A stretch of DNA of 64,000 nt from Burkholderia sp. Leaf177 (GCF_001424345.1 NZ_LMPF01000020.1:1-64000); one strand, 5' to 3'; positions 12,471 to 22,912 are shown, numbered from the stretch's first letter. Made by a program: numbers and translations. Notes: generated by a model not told the origin, from the sequence alone.

Positions 12471-13673
12471 CTACGCCGTGCGCCGGATCTTCTGCGGCGG
12501 CGGCTTCATGTTCGTCGCCACGATCAGCCACGCCAGCACCAACCCCGAGCACGCGAAAAACACGGCGCTCTGGCCATCCACTTTCAGCAACCATCCGCCA
12601 ATCACCCCGCCAATTGCCAGGCCGATGGACTGCGTCGTGTTGTAGACGCCCGCCGCCGCGCCTTTTCTCGTGCCTGGCGCGAGCTTGGAGACCAGCGACG
12701 GCTGCGACGCCTCCAGCACATTGAAGCCCAGGAAGTAGATAAACAAGATCGCGGCCACTGACCACAGAGTATGCGGAGCGGCGCCCAGTAACAACTGTCC
12801 AATCAGGATAAGCAAAATGGCGCCCAGCATCACGGCCTTCATCTTGCCGCGTTTCTCGGCAGCAATAATTGCCGGCACCATCAGGACAAACGCAAGGCCC
12901 ATGACGGGCAAATATACTTTCCAATGCGCCGCGACGGGCAAACCGCCGGCTTCCAGAATGCGCGGAACCACCAGGAACAGCGCCGTTTGCGTGGCATGCA
13001 GGACGAGCACGCCGAAGTTCAGGCGCAGCAATTCGACGTTGTGGAGCACTTCGGCAAAAGGCGCTTTTACGTGCACGGGCGGCCGGGGCGCGTCGGGGAC
13101 CACCCAGATCACCACGCCGACGGCGAGTATCGATAAAAAGCCGATTAGCGTGAACAGGCCGCTCATGCCGACCCACTGGAACACGATCGGCGCGCCGACG
13201 ATGGCGACCGCGAACGAAACGCCGATGCTCGCGCCGACCATCGCCATGGCTTTCGTACGGTTTTCTTCAGTCGTAAGGTCGGCGATAAACGCAATCACCG
13301 CCGATGAAACCGCGCCCATGCCCTGAATCACGCGCCCGACGATGATCCACGTCATGGAATGCCCGGCCGCCGCGATGAAGCTGCCGATCGCAAACACGAT
13401 CAGCCCAAACGCGATGACCGGCTTGCGCCCGAGCTTGTCCGAGACCCAGCCGTAAAAGATATAAAGCAGCGATTGCGTGACGCCGTAAGCGCCGAGCGCG
13501 ATGCCGACGAGCAGCACGTTGTCGCCGCCGGGTATCGTTTTCGCGTAGATGGAAAACACCGGCATGATCATGAAGAGACCGAGCATGCGCAGCGCGAAGA
13601 TCGCGGCAAGCGACACGGTCGCACGCAACTCGGGCGCGCTCAGACGTGTGGACGTAACAGACGGATTGGACAT
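12471..13673 (-). CDS. MFS transporter (YajR-like drug/proton family)
   Basis: 400 residues with about 12 hydrophobic segments. After TM2 comes the MFS signature loop GWVSDKLGRKPV; further loops fit the family (ADLTTEENRTKAMAMVGASIG). It is closest to the YajR/drug-H+ antiporter type but lacks the C-terminal extra domain of E. coli YajR. It sits in the inner membrane and exports an unknown compound. It is divergent from uvrA across 273 bases and lies 92 bases upstream of ssb on the same strand. The last coding residues are PPPQKIRRTA. Confidence 0.85.
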   Translation of the reverse strand: MSNPSVTSTRLSAPELRATVSLAAIFALRMLGLFMIMPVFSIYAKTIPGGDNVLLVGIALGAYGVTQSLLYIFYGWVSDKLGRKPVIAFGLIVFAIGSFIAAAGHSMTWIIVGRVIQGMGAVSSAVIAFIADLTTEENRTKAMAMVGASIGVSFAVAIVGAPIVFQWVGMSGLFTLIGFLSILAVGVVIWVVPDAPRPPVHVKAPFAEVLHNVELLRLNFGVLVLHATQTALFLVVPRILEAGGLPVAAHWKVYLPVMGLAFVLMVPAIIAAEKRGKMKAVMLGAILLILIGQLLLGAAPHTLWSVAAILFIYFLGFNVLEASQPSLVSKLAPGTRKGAAAGVYNTTQSIGLAIGGVIGGWLLKVDGQSAVFFACSGLVLAWLIVATNMKPPPQKIRRTA

Positions 13674-13946
13674 CGGACGAGGTAATGTGGAAACGCGTCA
13701 GGCGGTGCGCGCGCTAAGCGCAAACCGGGCGGTCGCCTTGTGGTTGCCCGGAACGGCACTATATGAGACAGACGGCCGAGGCGGAAATTTGTACTTTGGA
13801 ACGCGCTTCGGAACCGAGCTCCGGCCCCACGTGAACGTCATGAAAACCCCGCTGCACGCTTGATTGACGCCGATGAGCGCGGGCAACGCGCCCTCGAAAA
13901 GTCGTTATAGTAGCAGGTTTAGCCCCCTTACTTTCCGCCCGGATTC

Positions 13947-16820
13947 ATGGAAGAAATACGTATTCGTGGGGCTCGCACCCACAATCTCAAAAACATCAGT
14001 CTCGACTTGCCGCGTCACAAGCTGATCGTGATTACGGGCTTGTCGGGTTCGGGGAAATCGTCGCTCGCCTTCGACACGCTCTACGCAGAAGGTCAGCGCC
14101 GTTACGTCGAAAGCCTGTCCGCCTACGCGCGTCAATTCTTGCAGCTGATGGAAAAGCCGGACGTCGATCTGATCGAAGGATTGTCGCCGGCAATTTCCAT
14201 TGAGCAGAAGGCGACTTCGCATAATCCGCGCTCGACCGTCGGCACCGTCACCGAGATTCACGACTATCTTCGGCTGCTGTTTGCCCGCGTCGGTACGCCG
14301 CACTGTCCGGATCATCACATTCCGCTGGAAGCGCAAAGCGTGTCGCAAATGGTCGATGCCGCGCTCGCCATGCCCGAGGAAACCAAGCTGATGATCCTCG
14401 CGCCCGTGGTCGCTGATCGCAAGGGCGAGCACACCGAACTGTTCGAAGCCATGCAGGCGCAGGGTTTTATCCGCTTTCGCGTGCGTTCGGGCGGCGGCAC
14501 GGCCCATGAAGGCGTCGCGAAGATCTATGAAATCGAGTCGCTGCCGAAGCTCAAGAAGAACGACAAACATACGATCGATGTCGTCATCGACCGGTTGAAA
14601 GTCCGGCCCGACATGAAGCAGCGGCTGGCGGAATCGTTCGAAACCGCGTTGCGTCTCGCCGATGGCCGCGCAGTTGCGCTCGAAATGGATTCGGAGCGCG
14701 AGCATTTATATAGCTCGAAGTTCGCCTGCCCGATCTGCTCGTACTCGCTGCAGGAGCTCGAGCCGCGCCTGTTCTCGTTCAACAACCCAATGGGCGCGTG
14801 CCCGGAATGCGATGGTCTCGGTCAGATCACGTTCTTCGATCCGAAGCGCGTGGTCGCGCATCCGTCGCTGTCGCTTGCGGCCGGCGCGGTAAAAGGCTGG
14901 GACCGGCGCAACCAGTTCTACTTCCAGATGCTGCAAAGCCTGGCGTCGTTCTTCGAATTCGATCTTGATGCCGCGTTCGAGGACTTGCCGGAGAAAGTGC
15001 GCAAGATCCTGCTGTTCGGTTCCGGTAAGCAGGTGATTCCGTTCTCGTACATCAACGAGCGCGGGCGCACGACGGTCCGTGAGCACGCATTCGAAGGGAT
15101 CATTCCGAGTCTGGAACGGCGCTACAAGGAAACGGATTCCGCGGCGGTGCGCGAGGAATTGTCGAAGTATCAGAACAACCAGGCGTGTCCGGCCTGCGAA
15201 GGCACGCGCCTGCGCACGGAAGCGCGCAACGTGAAGCTCGGCACAGGCGAACACGCGCGCGCTATTTACGAAGTGAGCGGCTGGCCGCTGCGTGACACGC
15301 TCGGGTACTTCCAGACGTTGCGGCTCGAAGGCTCGAAGGCCGAGATTGCGGACAGGGTCATCAAGGAAATCGTCGCGCGGCTGACCTTCCTGAATAACGT
15401 CGGGCTGGATTATCTGTCGCTGGAACGCAGCGCGGAGACGCTTTCCGGCGGCGAAGCGCAGCGCATCCGGCTGGCATCGCAGATTGGTTCGGGATTGACC
15501 GGCGTGATGTACGTGCTGGACGAACCGTCCATTGGCTTGCATCAGCGGGACAACGACCGGCTTATCGATACCCTCAAGCATCTGCGCGATATCGGCAATT
15601 CGGTGATCGTGGTCGAGCATGACGAAGACATGATCCGCATGGCCGATTATGTGGTCGACATGGGCCCGGGCGCGGGCGTGCATGGCGGCGAGATCGTGTC
15701 GCAAGGCACGGCGAAGCATGTCCAGAACGACCCGAATTCCATGACCGGACAGTATTTGTCGGGCAAACGCAGCATCAGCTATTCGACCGATCGCACCGCG
15801 CCCGACGAACGGCGGCTGCGGATCATCGAGGCTTACGGCAACAACCTCAAGAACGTCTCGCTGGACTTGCCGGTTGGGTTGCTGACGTGCGTGACGGGGG
15901 TATCGGGCTCGGGCAAATCCACGCTCATCAACGACACGCTGTATCACGCGGTCTCGCAGCATCTGTATGGGTCGGCGACCGAGCCGGCGCCTTACGAGGC
16001 GATTGAAGGGCTCGAACATTTCGACAAGGTCATCAACGTCGATCAATCGCCGATTGGCCGCACGCCGCGCTCGAATCCGGCAACGTACACCGGCTTGTTC
16101 ACGCCGATCCGCGAGTTGTTTGCGGGCGTGCCGGCATCGAAGGAACGAGGTTACGATCCCGGCCGGTTCTCGTTCAACGTGAAGGGCGGCCGTTGCGAAG
16201 CGTGTCAGGGCGACGGCGTGCTGAAAGTGGAAATGCACTTTTTGCCCGACGTGTACGTGCCGTGCGACGTCTGCCACGGCAAGCGCTACAACCGCGAGAC
16301 GCTCGAAGTCCAATACAAGGGCAAGAATATCCACGAGGTGCTCGACCTGACGGTTGAAGCGGCGCATGAATTCTTCAAGCCGGTGCCCATCGTGGCGCGG
16401 AAACTGAAAACTTTGCTCGATGTGGGACTCGGCTATATCCGCCTCGGCCAGTCCGCGACCACGCTTTCGGGCGGCGAAGCGCAGCGTGTGAAGCTTTCGC
16501 TGGAACTGAGCAAGCGTGACACGGGTCGGACTCTCTATATTCTCGACGAACCGACGACCGGATTGCATTTCCACGATATCGCCCTGCTGCTCGAAGTGAT
16601 TCACCGGCTGCGCGATCAGGGTAATACTGTCGTAATCATCGAGCATAATCTGGATGTAATCAAAACCGCCGACTGGGTGATCGACCTGGGGCCGGAAGGC
16701 GGCGCCGGCGGCGGGCAGATCATCGCGCAGGGGACGCCGGAGCAGGTAGCCAAATCGAAGGCCAGTTTTACCGGCCGGTATCTCGCACCGCTGTTGCAGC
16801 GGCCGAGATCGGCGGCTTGA
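13947..16820 (+). CDS. uvrA: Excinuclease ABC subunit A
   Basis: 957 residues, full length. Two ABC ATPase halves: Walker [13 protein letters not shown] near residue 32 and [12 protein letters not shown] near 650; signature [19 protein letters not shown] and [18 protein letters not shown]. Zinc-binding cysteine clusters are present ([19 protein letters not shown]...[16 protein letters not shown]...CDVCHGKR). It recognises helix-distorting DNA damage with UvrB in nucleotide excision repair. It starts at the ATG of [17 protein letters not shown] long antisense open frame across it is a shadow. Confidence 0.98.
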   Translation: MEEIRIRGARTHNLKNISLDLPRHKLIVITGLSGSGKSSLAFDTLYAEGQRRYVESLSAYARQFLQLMEKPDVDLIEGLSPAISIEQKATSHNPRSTVGTVTEIHDYLRLLFARVGTPHCPDHHIPLEAQSVSQMVDAALAMPEETKLMILAPVVADRKGEHTELFEAMQAQGFIRFRVRSGGGTAHEGVAKIYEIESLPKLKKNDKHTIDVVIDRLKVRPDMKQRLAESFETALRLADGRAVALEMDSEREHLYSSKFACPICSYSLQELEPRLFSFNNPMGACPECDGLGQITFFDPKRVVAHPSLSLAAGAVKGWDRRNQFYFQMLQSLASFFEFDLDAAFEDLPEKVRKILLFGSGKQVIPFSYINERGRTTVREHAFEGIIPSLERRYKETDSAAVREELSKYQNNQACPACEGTRLRTEARNVKLGTGEHARAIYEVSGWPLRDTLGYFQTLRLEGSKAEIADRVIKEIVARLTFLNNVGLDYLSLERSAETLSGGEAQRIRLASQIGSGLTGVMYVLDEPSIGLHQRDNDRLIDTLKHLRDIGNSVIVVEHDEDMIRMADYVVDMGPGAGVHGGEIVSQGTAKHVQNDPNSMTGQYLSGKRSISYSTDRTAPDERRLRIIEAYGNNLKNVSLDLPVGLLTCVTGVSGSGKSTLINDTLYHAVSQHLYGSATEPAPYEAIEGLEHFDKVINVDQSPIGRTPRSNPATYTGLFTPIRELFAGVPASKERGYDPGRFSFNVKGGRCEACQGDGVLKVEMHFLPDVYVPCDVCHGKRYNRETLEVQYKGKNIHEVLDLTVEAAHEFFKPVPIVARKLKTLLDVGLGYIRLGQSATTLSGGEAQRVKLSLELSKRDTGRTLYILDEPTTGLHFHDIALLLEVIHRLRDQGNTVVIIEHNLDVIKTADWVIDLGPEGGAGGGQIIAQGTPEQVAKSKASFTGRYLAPLLQRPRSAA

Positions 16821-16908
16821 CGAACACGCACCATCCGCAACCAAGGGCCGGCCCGTTTCCGGGCCGTAGCACTCTATAACCCGTTCGCGGCAGGAGACCG
16901 AAGGATTC

Positions 16909-17982
16909 ATGGCTAAGCGCAACGAAGCGGCCGAAAACAGGCCCGCAGTCCGGCCCGTGAGGCTGACGAGCGATATGAGCATGCCCAGGCTGTCGGCGGT
17001 GGAGATCGGCAGTTATCTGGCCGCGTTCGCCGGCATGTACGCCGTGCTCCGCCTGGAACTGCTCGGCGCGCTGCTGGCCGGCATGCTCGTGTTCCAGCTC
17101 GTGCACACCATTGCGCCTGTAATCGAGAAAACCATGACGAGCGGGCGTGCTCGCTGGGTCGCGGTCGTGATTCTGGCGGTCGTGATCGTGGGCGGGCTGG
17201 CCGGTGCGACGGTTGCGACCATCGATCATTTTCAACGCGATGTCCCGAGCGTCCAGAAGCTCCTCGATCAACTCATGATGATCACATCGCACGCGCGCCT
17301 GCAGGTGCCGGACTGGATTGCGAACTATCTTCCTGTTGATTCGGAGCAGATGAAGGACAAGGCGACGGACCTCATGCAGAAGCACGCCGCCATGCTGCAG
17401 CAAGGCGGAAAAGACGCCGCGCGCGGGTTCGGACATGTGCTGATTGGGATGATCATCGGCGCGATCATTGCCGTGGGCGTGCCGCGCACGACGCATCGGT
17501 TGCCGCTTTCCACCGCGCTGGTCACACGCGTAACGCGGTTTTCGGAGGCGTTTCGCCGTATCGTTTTCGCGCAGGTGAAAATTTCCGCCATTAACGCCGC
17601 GTTCACCGCGTTGTATTTGCTGGTTGCACTGCCGGTGTTTCACGAGCGGCTGCCGTTATCGAAGACGCTCGTGATGGTGACGTTTATTGTCGGATTGCTG
17701 CCGGTTATCGGGAATCTGATTTCCAACGCGGTGATCGTCGCGATCTCATTGTCCGTGTCTTTTGGAACGGCGGTGGCGTCGCTGGTGTTTTTGATCGTGA
17801 TTCATAAGCTCGAATACTTCCTGAATGCACGGATCATTGGCGGACAAATCGAAGCACGCGCGTGGGAATTGCTGCTGGCAATGCTCGCTATGGAAGCCGC
17901 GTTCGGACTTCCGGGTGTGATCGCCGCGCCGATTTTTTATGCTTATATCAAGCGCGAACTGGTTTATTTGAGGCTGGTTTAA
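16909..17982 (+). CDS. AI-2E/PerM-family permease
   Basis: 357 residues with about seven or eight hydrophobic segments, including GSYLAAFAGMYAVLRLELLGALLAGMLVFQ near the N-terminus and a C-terminal block (LEYFLNARIIGGQIEARAWELLLAMLAMEAAFGLPGVIAAPIFYAYIKRELV) typical of the AI-2E transporter family (UPF0118). Substrates in the family vary (autoinducer 2, Na+/H+, indole have been proposed); none can be assigned here. It follows uvrA after 88 bases, with a GGCCCG-TTTC-CGGGCC hairpin between them, and is convergent with the next gene. Confidence 0.85.
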   Translation: MAKRNEAAENRPAVRPVRLTSDMSMPRLSAVEIGSYLAAFAGMYAVLRLELLGALLAGMLVFQLVHTIAPVIEKTMTSGRARWVAVVILAVVIVGGLAGATVATIDHFQRDVPSVQKLLDQLMMITSHARLQVPDWIANYLPVDSEQMKDKATDLMQKHAAMLQQGGKDAARGFGHVLIGMIIGAIIAVGVPRTTHRLPLSTALVTRVTRFSEAFRRIVFAQVKISAINAAFTALYLLVALPVFHERLPLSKTLVMVTFIVGLLPVIGNLISNAVIVAISLSVSFGTAVASLVFLIVIHKLEYFLNARIIGGQIEARAWELLLAMLAMEAAFGLPGVIAAPIFYAYIKRELVYLRLV

Positions 17983-18038
17983 TATTCCAGACACGCAATG
18001 GATCGAGCGTCGAAGACCGGGTCGAAGTGGTCGGTTGG

Positions 18039-19547
18039 CTATATTGCGGTAGCCGCCTCACTTTCGGCTAAGTCAGGACGTTGTTCGAATTTCTTGTGGA
18101 TTTCTTCCCAAAGCTCCACCAAATGGCCAGAACGATATTCGACTCGGTACGGCTCCTCCCTTAACAACTGGGCTGGGGCGAAAATCTTCGATCCATACCC
18201 TTCGCGTCGAGACAGCACGTCAGCAAAAAAACTTCCAAAACTACACTTTCCTAAGCGGCAACTTTCAATTAACCGATCCAACTCATCAATGCTCAAAACA
18301 AAAGGTGCAACTCTGCTATCCAGTTGTTCAAATAAAAAATCGGCTTGACCGAGTAGCAAATCATCATTCGTAATAACCACGCCATAAATTGGTCGTTCAT
18401 CGAACTCAGAAAATTTTCGGATATGGCCCGCGACGTTGTTGATTTGGATCGCTGCCTTCATAACTGTCTTTCTGAGCTTTGCTCTATACCTTTTTGTTGC
18501 TCCGAAAGTCGGCACCGATGCGCTCAAAGCTTTATTTTTCGCTTCAACAAGAATTACGCAATCTTCATAAATCTGCGCAAAATCGCAGCACTTGCTGCCT
18601 TGTAAGGCGAAGCGAGACGAGATCTGCTTTTCGCCAAAGGTAGGCTGGCCGTTCCTGCGCAGAGATTCCCCAACGTAACGTTCAAAAGCTTCGTTCAGTT
18701 CTAACCGGATGCCATCATCTTCGGCCTCTGCGGCCAAATTTGCAAAAGTAAACTCTAAGTGCCTATAAAGGGGCGGGGCACCCCAGGAATAGACCTCGCT
18801 ACGATACCGCACAAACGGAAACTGACACAAAACATTCGTTTGAAACCATTCATCGGCACTCGCTGATTGCAAATCAACTGATAAGCATTCCTGTTCAGTT
18901 ATAAGCCGATCTAAGAACGCGCCAACCAGTTTTTTCGAGAATCTCGTCTCTAAAAATTTTATAAATTCAGGCGTCAATAGCTTCGCAGGCGTGCTTGCGT
19001 TACACCAAAAAATTAATGCAAGCTGGAGGTAGTCTTCGAGCGACATTTTGAGGCGGCTTTCGAGGTATTGTCGGCACTTACAATTGCCTCCAAGCCTTTT
19101 CGCTAAATCGATTTGACGCGCAAATGCACCGATATTTGAAGGAATCTGATGCGGTATCTGAGCCAACGAAGCTTGGCGAAAAAACAACGGGAGTGGTATC
19201 TTGGAATCCATCCATAGATCTGCTCGATCAGTCGCTTGCAATGCGATATTGACTAGGTCAACGACGTCCGACGAGAGCATCAATGTATGTCCGTACAATT
19301 GTGGTTCGTCTTGCAACGCCCATAAAGCAAGCCGTTCCGCCACCCAGGGAAATCGGAGCATCGTTGCCTGACGGGTAATTTTTTGCGGCTTCAAATATTC
19401 CGCCAGCTCCTTCAATAATGTGCGGTATTCGAAACCACGAAGCTTTGTCCGAATCGCTTGTTTGATTTCCTTATAAATCTTGCTTTCGCTGTGCAGAGCC
19501 GCTTGACTTAATTCTGCGGCGTCTGTTGAGCACCTCTCCATCTTCAT
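18039..19547 (-). CDS. Uncharacterised protein with PD-(D/E)XK nuclease-like motif
   Basis: 502 residues, function not recognised. The N-terminal 300 residues are helical-looking with no known motif. The region CCDFAQIYEDCVILVEAKNK has the spacing of a PD-(D/E)XK core: Asp322, then Glu335-x-Lys337 after a hydrophobic beta strand (VILV). A later segment (GVVITNDDLLLG) and a C-terminal helical tail follow. Codon use is A+T rich compared with the neighbours (45% G+C in 18481-18540). It stands alone between the permease and purU, with no partner methylase or helicase. It could be a solitary defence or mobile-element-derived nuclease; that is inference. Confidence 0.6.
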   Translation of the reverse strand: MKMERCSTDAAELSQAALHSESKIYKEIKQAIRTKLRGFEYRTLLKELAEYLKPQKITRQATMLRFPWVAERLALWALQDEPQLYGHTLMLSSDVVDLVNIALQATDRADLWMDSKIPLPLFFRQASLAQIPHQIPSNIGAFARQIDLAKRLGGNCKCRQYLESRLKMSLEDYLQLALIFWCNASTPAKLLTPEFIKFLETRFSKKLVGAFLDRLITEQECLSVDLQSASADEWFQTNVLCQFPFVRYRSEVYSWGAPPLYRHLEFTFANLAAEAEDDGIRLELNEAFERYVGESLRRNGQPTFGEKQISSRFALQGSKCCDFAQIYEDCVILVEAKNKALSASVPTFGATKRYRAKLRKTVMKAAIQINNVAGHIRKFSEFDERPIYGVVITNDDLLLGQADFLFEQLDSRVAPFVLSIDELDRLIESCRLGKCSFGSFFADVLSRREGYGSKIFAPAQLLREEPYRVEYRSGHLVELWEEIHKKFEQRPDLAESEAATAI

Positions 19548-19670
19548 TTGACCTTCTTTTGTAGTGACAACCCTTTATTAAAAGTTTTCGAACATAGTCG
19601 GCATTTACTTTAAACGACCCGTGCAATCTGAACGGGGTCGGCGCCGCTCGCTGATCACCAGCTTTCCGAT

Positions 19671-20540
19671 TTACTTGAACACCACCGTCTTGCTGCCGTT
19701 CAGCACGATTCTGTGCTCGACATGCCAGCGCACCGCACGCGCCAGCGTCACGCATTCCACGTCACGCCCGATCGCCGTCAATTGATCCGGCGCCATGCTG
19801 TGATCCACGCGCTCCACTTCCTGTTCGATGATCGGACCTTCATCAAGATCCGTCGTCACGTAATGCGCCGTTGCGCCGATCAGCTTCACGCCGCGATCGA
19901 ACGCCTGGTAATACGGCTTCGCGCCCTTAAAACTTGGCAGGAACGAGTGGTGAATGTTGATCGCCCGGCCGTTCAACGCGGCGCACAATTCCGGCGACAG
20001 AATCTGCATGTATCGCGCGAGCACCACGAGATCGATCTTGTTCTGCTCGACGATTTCCAGCACACGCGCTTCTTGCGAAGCCTTGGCCTCGGGCGTCGAT
20101 GCCATCAGCGGCAAATGATGAAACGGCACGTCGTAACTCGCGGCGAGCTGATAAAACTCGCGATGATTCGAAACAATCGCCGGAATTTCGATCCCGAGTT
20201 GCCCCGTGCGATAACGGAACAGCAGATCGTTCAGGCAATGTCCGATCTTCGACACCATGATCATGACGCGCGGTTTGACGGATGCGTCGTGCAATTCCCA
20301 CTTCATGCCGAACTGATCGGCGAGCGAGCTGAACGATATGCGCAATGCTTCAAGTCCCGGATCGCCGCCGACTTGCTGAAAGTGCACCCGCATGAAAAAT
20401 TCGCCCGTGTGGCTGTCGCCGAACTGCGCGGAGTCCAGGATATTGCTGCCAAGATCGAACAAGAATCCCGACACGGCATGCACGATTCCCGGACGATCCG
20501 GACACGACAACTTCAAGATAAAACTATGTTCGGTCGACAT
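19671..20540 (-). CDS. purU: Formyltetrahydrofolate deformylase
   Basis: 289 residues. N-terminal ACT domain (SFILKLSCPDRPGIVHAVSGFLFDLGSNI), then a formyltransferase fold with the family motif INIHHSFLPSFKGAKPYYQAFDRGVKLIGATAHYVTTDLDEGPII. It hydrolyses 10-formyl-THF to formate and THF, balancing one-carbon pools and supplying formate for PurT. The asparagine/histidine/aspartate catalytic set is visible (N in INIHHS, the following His, D in TTDLDEGP). Normal length. 24 bases downstream of the Nudix gene, probably co-transcribed. Confidence 0.95.
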   Translation of the reverse strand: MSTEHSFILKLSCPDRPGIVHAVSGFLFDLGSNILDSAQFGDSHTGEFFMRVHFQQVGGDPGLEALRISFSSLADQFGMKWELHDASVKPRVMIMVSKIGHCLNDLLFRYRTGQLGIEIPAIVSNHREFYQLAASYDVPFHHLPLMASTPEAKASQEARVLEIVEQNKIDLVVLARYMQILSPELCAALNGRAINIHHSFLPSFKGAKPYYQAFDRGVKLIGATAHYVTTDLDEGPIIEQEVERVDHSMAPDQLTAIGRDVECVTLARAVRWHVEHRIVLNGSKTVVFK

Positions 20541-20564
20541 GAACCGATACTCCTTTGAAATAAT

Positions 20565-21410
20565 TCACAGCAGTGGCGGCGCGAACACCGCCTGCATGCC
20601 TGCGCATGCGTCTTCATCGATCCATCGGCGGCGCAGCAAAAGGTCGAGCGTGGCGAGACTGGCGTCCACGGTCATCGAACCCTCTTCTATCCAGCGCGCG
20701 ACGTCGCTGATCCGCGCAAGCCTGTGTTCGCCGACTTCGCCGTCCTGATTGCGCGGCGCGAAATCAACTGGCAGCGCGAGGTCGAAAACGTAGATCTGCT
20801 CGGCTTGAGTGCCTTCGGGCAGGGATTGCAGCACATAAAAGACTCGCCCGGGCGTCGCGTTCGCGGCCAGATCGGGCGGCATGCCGGCTTCTTCCCAGCA
20901 TTCCTTCACGAGCGTATCTTCAATCCCCATTCCCCAGCCGATACCCCCCGCCACCACGTTATCGAGCATGCCCGGATCGGTCGCCTTGGTCTCGCTGCGG
21001 CGCGCGATCCAGAGCTCCGGCGCCTGGCCCGGCGCTTCCACGATGCCATTCAGATGCACCGCGTACGTCATTGTGCCGAAGAAGCGCGAAGCCGCCCGTT
21101 CGATGAACGCCAGCGGTTCGGCATCGAACGTATTGCGGATTGCGTAGGTTTCGTTGCGCCAGCCGGGAATGCGGCCATCGGCGGCAAGCATGCCGATCAC
21201 CGCGCCGAGCGCCGCGCTGCGGGATTCCAGGGTGTTGAAGGTGGCCGCGAGACGGACCGCGGTTTCCGTGATTTCGAACACGTCAGGCCAGGGTTTCAAC
21301 GCCGATACGTCCGCGCGGCGGATCCAGCCAACCCGCTCATCGGCAATGTAAAACGGCAGGTGCGCCGATGCATCGAAACGGCGCGCTGCGGAAATCGCGG
21401 GTAAGGGCAT
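20565..21410 (-). CDS. Nudix hydrolase with N-terminal DUF4743-like domain
   Basis: 281 residues. The first 120 residues match the domain seen in thiamine-pyrophosphokinase-related Nudix proteins (FYIADERVGWIRRADV ... FNTLESRSAALGAVIGML). The Nudix box follows: GGIGWGMGIEDTLVKECWEEAGM, with the ECWEEAG core. Relatives in yeast and plants hydrolyse oxidised or damaged thiamine diphosphate; this one may do the same, but the substrate is inferred. Cytoplasmic. It precedes purU on the same strand. Confidence 0.85.
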   Translation of the reverse strand: MPLPAISAARRFDASAHLPFYIADERVGWIRRADVSALKPWPDVFEITETAVRLAATFNTLESRSAALGAVIGMLAADGRIPGWRNETYAIRNTFDAEPLAFIERAASRFFGTMTYAVHLNGIVEAPGQAPELWIARRSETKATDPGMLDNVVAGGIGWGMGIEDTLVKECWEEAGMPPDLAANATPGRVFYVLQSLPEGTQAEQIYVFDLALPVDFAPRNQDGEVGEHRLARISDVARWIEEGSMTVDASLATLDLLLRRRWIDEDACAGMQAVFAPPLL

Positions 21411-21585
21411 TGCAAGGGTCTCCGGCGGCGGGAAGGCGAAATTGTACAGGGAGGTTCTTGGCGCGGTCTCCGCTTACGCTCGTGCGCATCGTCCTCATTT
21501 GCACATCTCGTCGCCGCGAAAGAGAAGGCTTGTACGATGCGGCCGATGCGCCAACCCGTCGGCGGTTAATGCGAGGAAGATTAAT

Positions 21586-21975
21586 TTAATCGGGCAACGA
21601 CTTGGTGTTGTCCTTCGACATAACGCGATACGTGCCGTATTCAATCCACGCTTCGCCGCCAAAACTTGCCGTTAGTACCGCGATTTTTTTGAGCGGCAAG
21701 CCTGATCCAAAAGGTGTCGACCGATCCAAGATCCCACGCGCAGCCATGAATTTGGGTGAATCGAAATCGGAAAGTATATCCAACGAGTAGACGATATTTT
21801 CCACGCCATAATCCGTGACAAGGCAACGCGTGACGTCTGTAAAAATGACGGTTTTATGTTCTTCGAAATTGTCCGAAACCAAGTCGAGATATGCAGTGCT
21901 GCGCTGGCTATCAGAGCAGAATCCCGCAAAGATCCAATCGTGAAACGAATTGAAGCTGTCGAAGTTATCAGGCAT
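21586..21975 (-). CDS. Candidate immunity protein paired with upstream toxin
   Basis: 129 residues, no recognised domain. It is acidic and aromatic-rich (MPDNFDSFNSFHDWIFAGFC) with a C-terminal FGGEAWIEYGTYRV segment, a composition common in immunity proteins. The start codon lies one base beyond the stop codon of the toxin-like gene at 21977, so the two are translationally coupled. It is strongly A+T rich (40% G+C in 21841-21900) against a 60%-plus background. Its role as antitoxin is inferred from position only. It could equally be a small uncharacterised regulator. Confidence 0.6.
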   Translation of the reverse strand: MPDNFDSFNSFHDWIFAGFCSDSQRSTAYLDLVSDNFEEHKTVIFTDVTRCLVTDYGVENIVYSLDILSDFDSPKFMAARGILDRSTPFGSGLPLKKIAVLTASFGGEAWIEYGTYRVMSKDNTKSLPD

Positions 21976-21976
21976 T

Positions 21977-22912
21977 TTAAGGATTCCATGGGCTGAAAGG
22001 TACGACGTCGGAGTCTTTATCGCGACGGCCTTCCGACCAATTGTGGGCGTGTGGTCGAATCCCTAAATGTGGATGGTCGAAATCCAGATCAACTGCCGGT
22101 GCGCCAGTATCGCCGTATAACCGCATTTGTCCGCTTCCAGGGTTCGTGTACCACGTCCCCGGATCACCGCGGTTAGGCGTTTTCGCTATGTCGAAACTAT
22201 CGCCGAAACTGGGCACGGCGCCATACTCAAACGGCGCGGCACCGCCTGGCGCCGTGCTGCCCATGTCAACGTCTGAGGCCACATCTAGATCGACAGCGCT
22301 ATCGTCCATGAACGGTAACGAAGACGCTGTCGTCAATGCAAGCGCGGCAAGTGCATCACGCGCGGCCCAAGCTGCGCGATTGCGCGCCGCAGCCTCCGCG
22401 ATTGTTTCAATGTGCCGGAACGGTTTAAGCGGACGCGCTGCACGCTCGGCCCGCGCCATTTCCTGCTTATACGCGTCAAAATCTTCTTCATGTGCTTTTG
22501 ACCTCGCCTCGTAGCTGGCGGCGCGCTCGGCACGGTCCGCCAGTTCACGGCTATACCGTTCATCTTCGGAAAGCGCCGGGACGAAACCGTCATGCGCGAT
22601 ATAAGCCGGCTTGGCGAGCACAATCACCGCCGCACCGTTTCGCACCTCCCAGCACAGCGCGTTAATGACATCACGTGGTCTATCGCCATAAGGACTTGGC
22701 CGGTATGACGAAACCGAATTTACGAGGAAATCTTGAACACGCTCGACAAGCTCGGGCTGGTTCGCCCAGTGTTCGAAATTGGCGGCCTTGAATAAGGCTT
22801 GCCCCGCTTCGAGCGCTTCCTGCTGCTCTTTAGTTCTGCCATGCGGCGCGTAATCCCATCGTCTATAAAGCAAGAAACGATGGCCTTCATACCGCATCAA
22901 TTCGGTTGTCAT
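21977..22912 (-). CDS. Polymorphic-toxin-like protein (candidate effector)
   Basis: 311 residues. Residues 1-120 form an unknown N-terminal region (MTTELMRYEGHRFLLYRRWDYAPHG), then an Ala/Glu/Arg-rich helical stretch (about 140-200) and an Ala-rich hydrophobic patch (ALAALALTTASSLPF). The last 67 residues look like a compact toxin domain: GTWYTNPGSGQMRLYGDTG followed by VDLDFDHPHLGIRPHAHNW, with a D-x-D-F-x-H-x-H...PHAHxW pattern seen in predicted nuclease toxins of the polymorphic class. No PAAR, Rhs, VgrG or signal peptide is visible, so the route out is unknown. A T6SS or contact-dependent effector is plausible. Confidence 0.6.
   Translation of the reverse strand: MTTELMRYEGHRFLLYRRWDYAPHGRTKEQQEALEAGQALFKAANFEHWANQPELVERVQDFLVNSVSSYRPSPYGDRPRDVINALCWEVRNGAAVIVLAKPAYIAHDGFVPALSEDERYSRELADRAERAASYEARSKAHEEDFDAYKQEMARAERAARPLKPFRHIETIAEAAARNRAAWAARDALAALALTTASSLPFMDDSAVDLDVASDVDMGSTAPGGAAPFEYGAVPSFGDSFDIAKTPNRGDPGTWYTNPGSGQMRLYGDTGAPAVDLDFDHPHLGIRPHAHNWSEGRRDKDSDVVPFSPWNP

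Noticed and set aside
13674..13946. LexA (SOS) box between the MFS gene and uvrA
   Set aside because: No CTGT-N8-ACAG pattern found in the divergent region, so SOS control is not claimed.
16844..16870. GGCCCG-TTTC-CGGGCC hairpin after uvrA as a terminator
   Set aside because: No T-run follows; it is kept only as a note in the neighbouring gene entry.
14706..16982. Long antisense frame across uvrA (about 758 codons, minus strand)
   Set aside because: Shadow of the G+C-rich uvrA reading frame; no ribosome site and no family resemblance.
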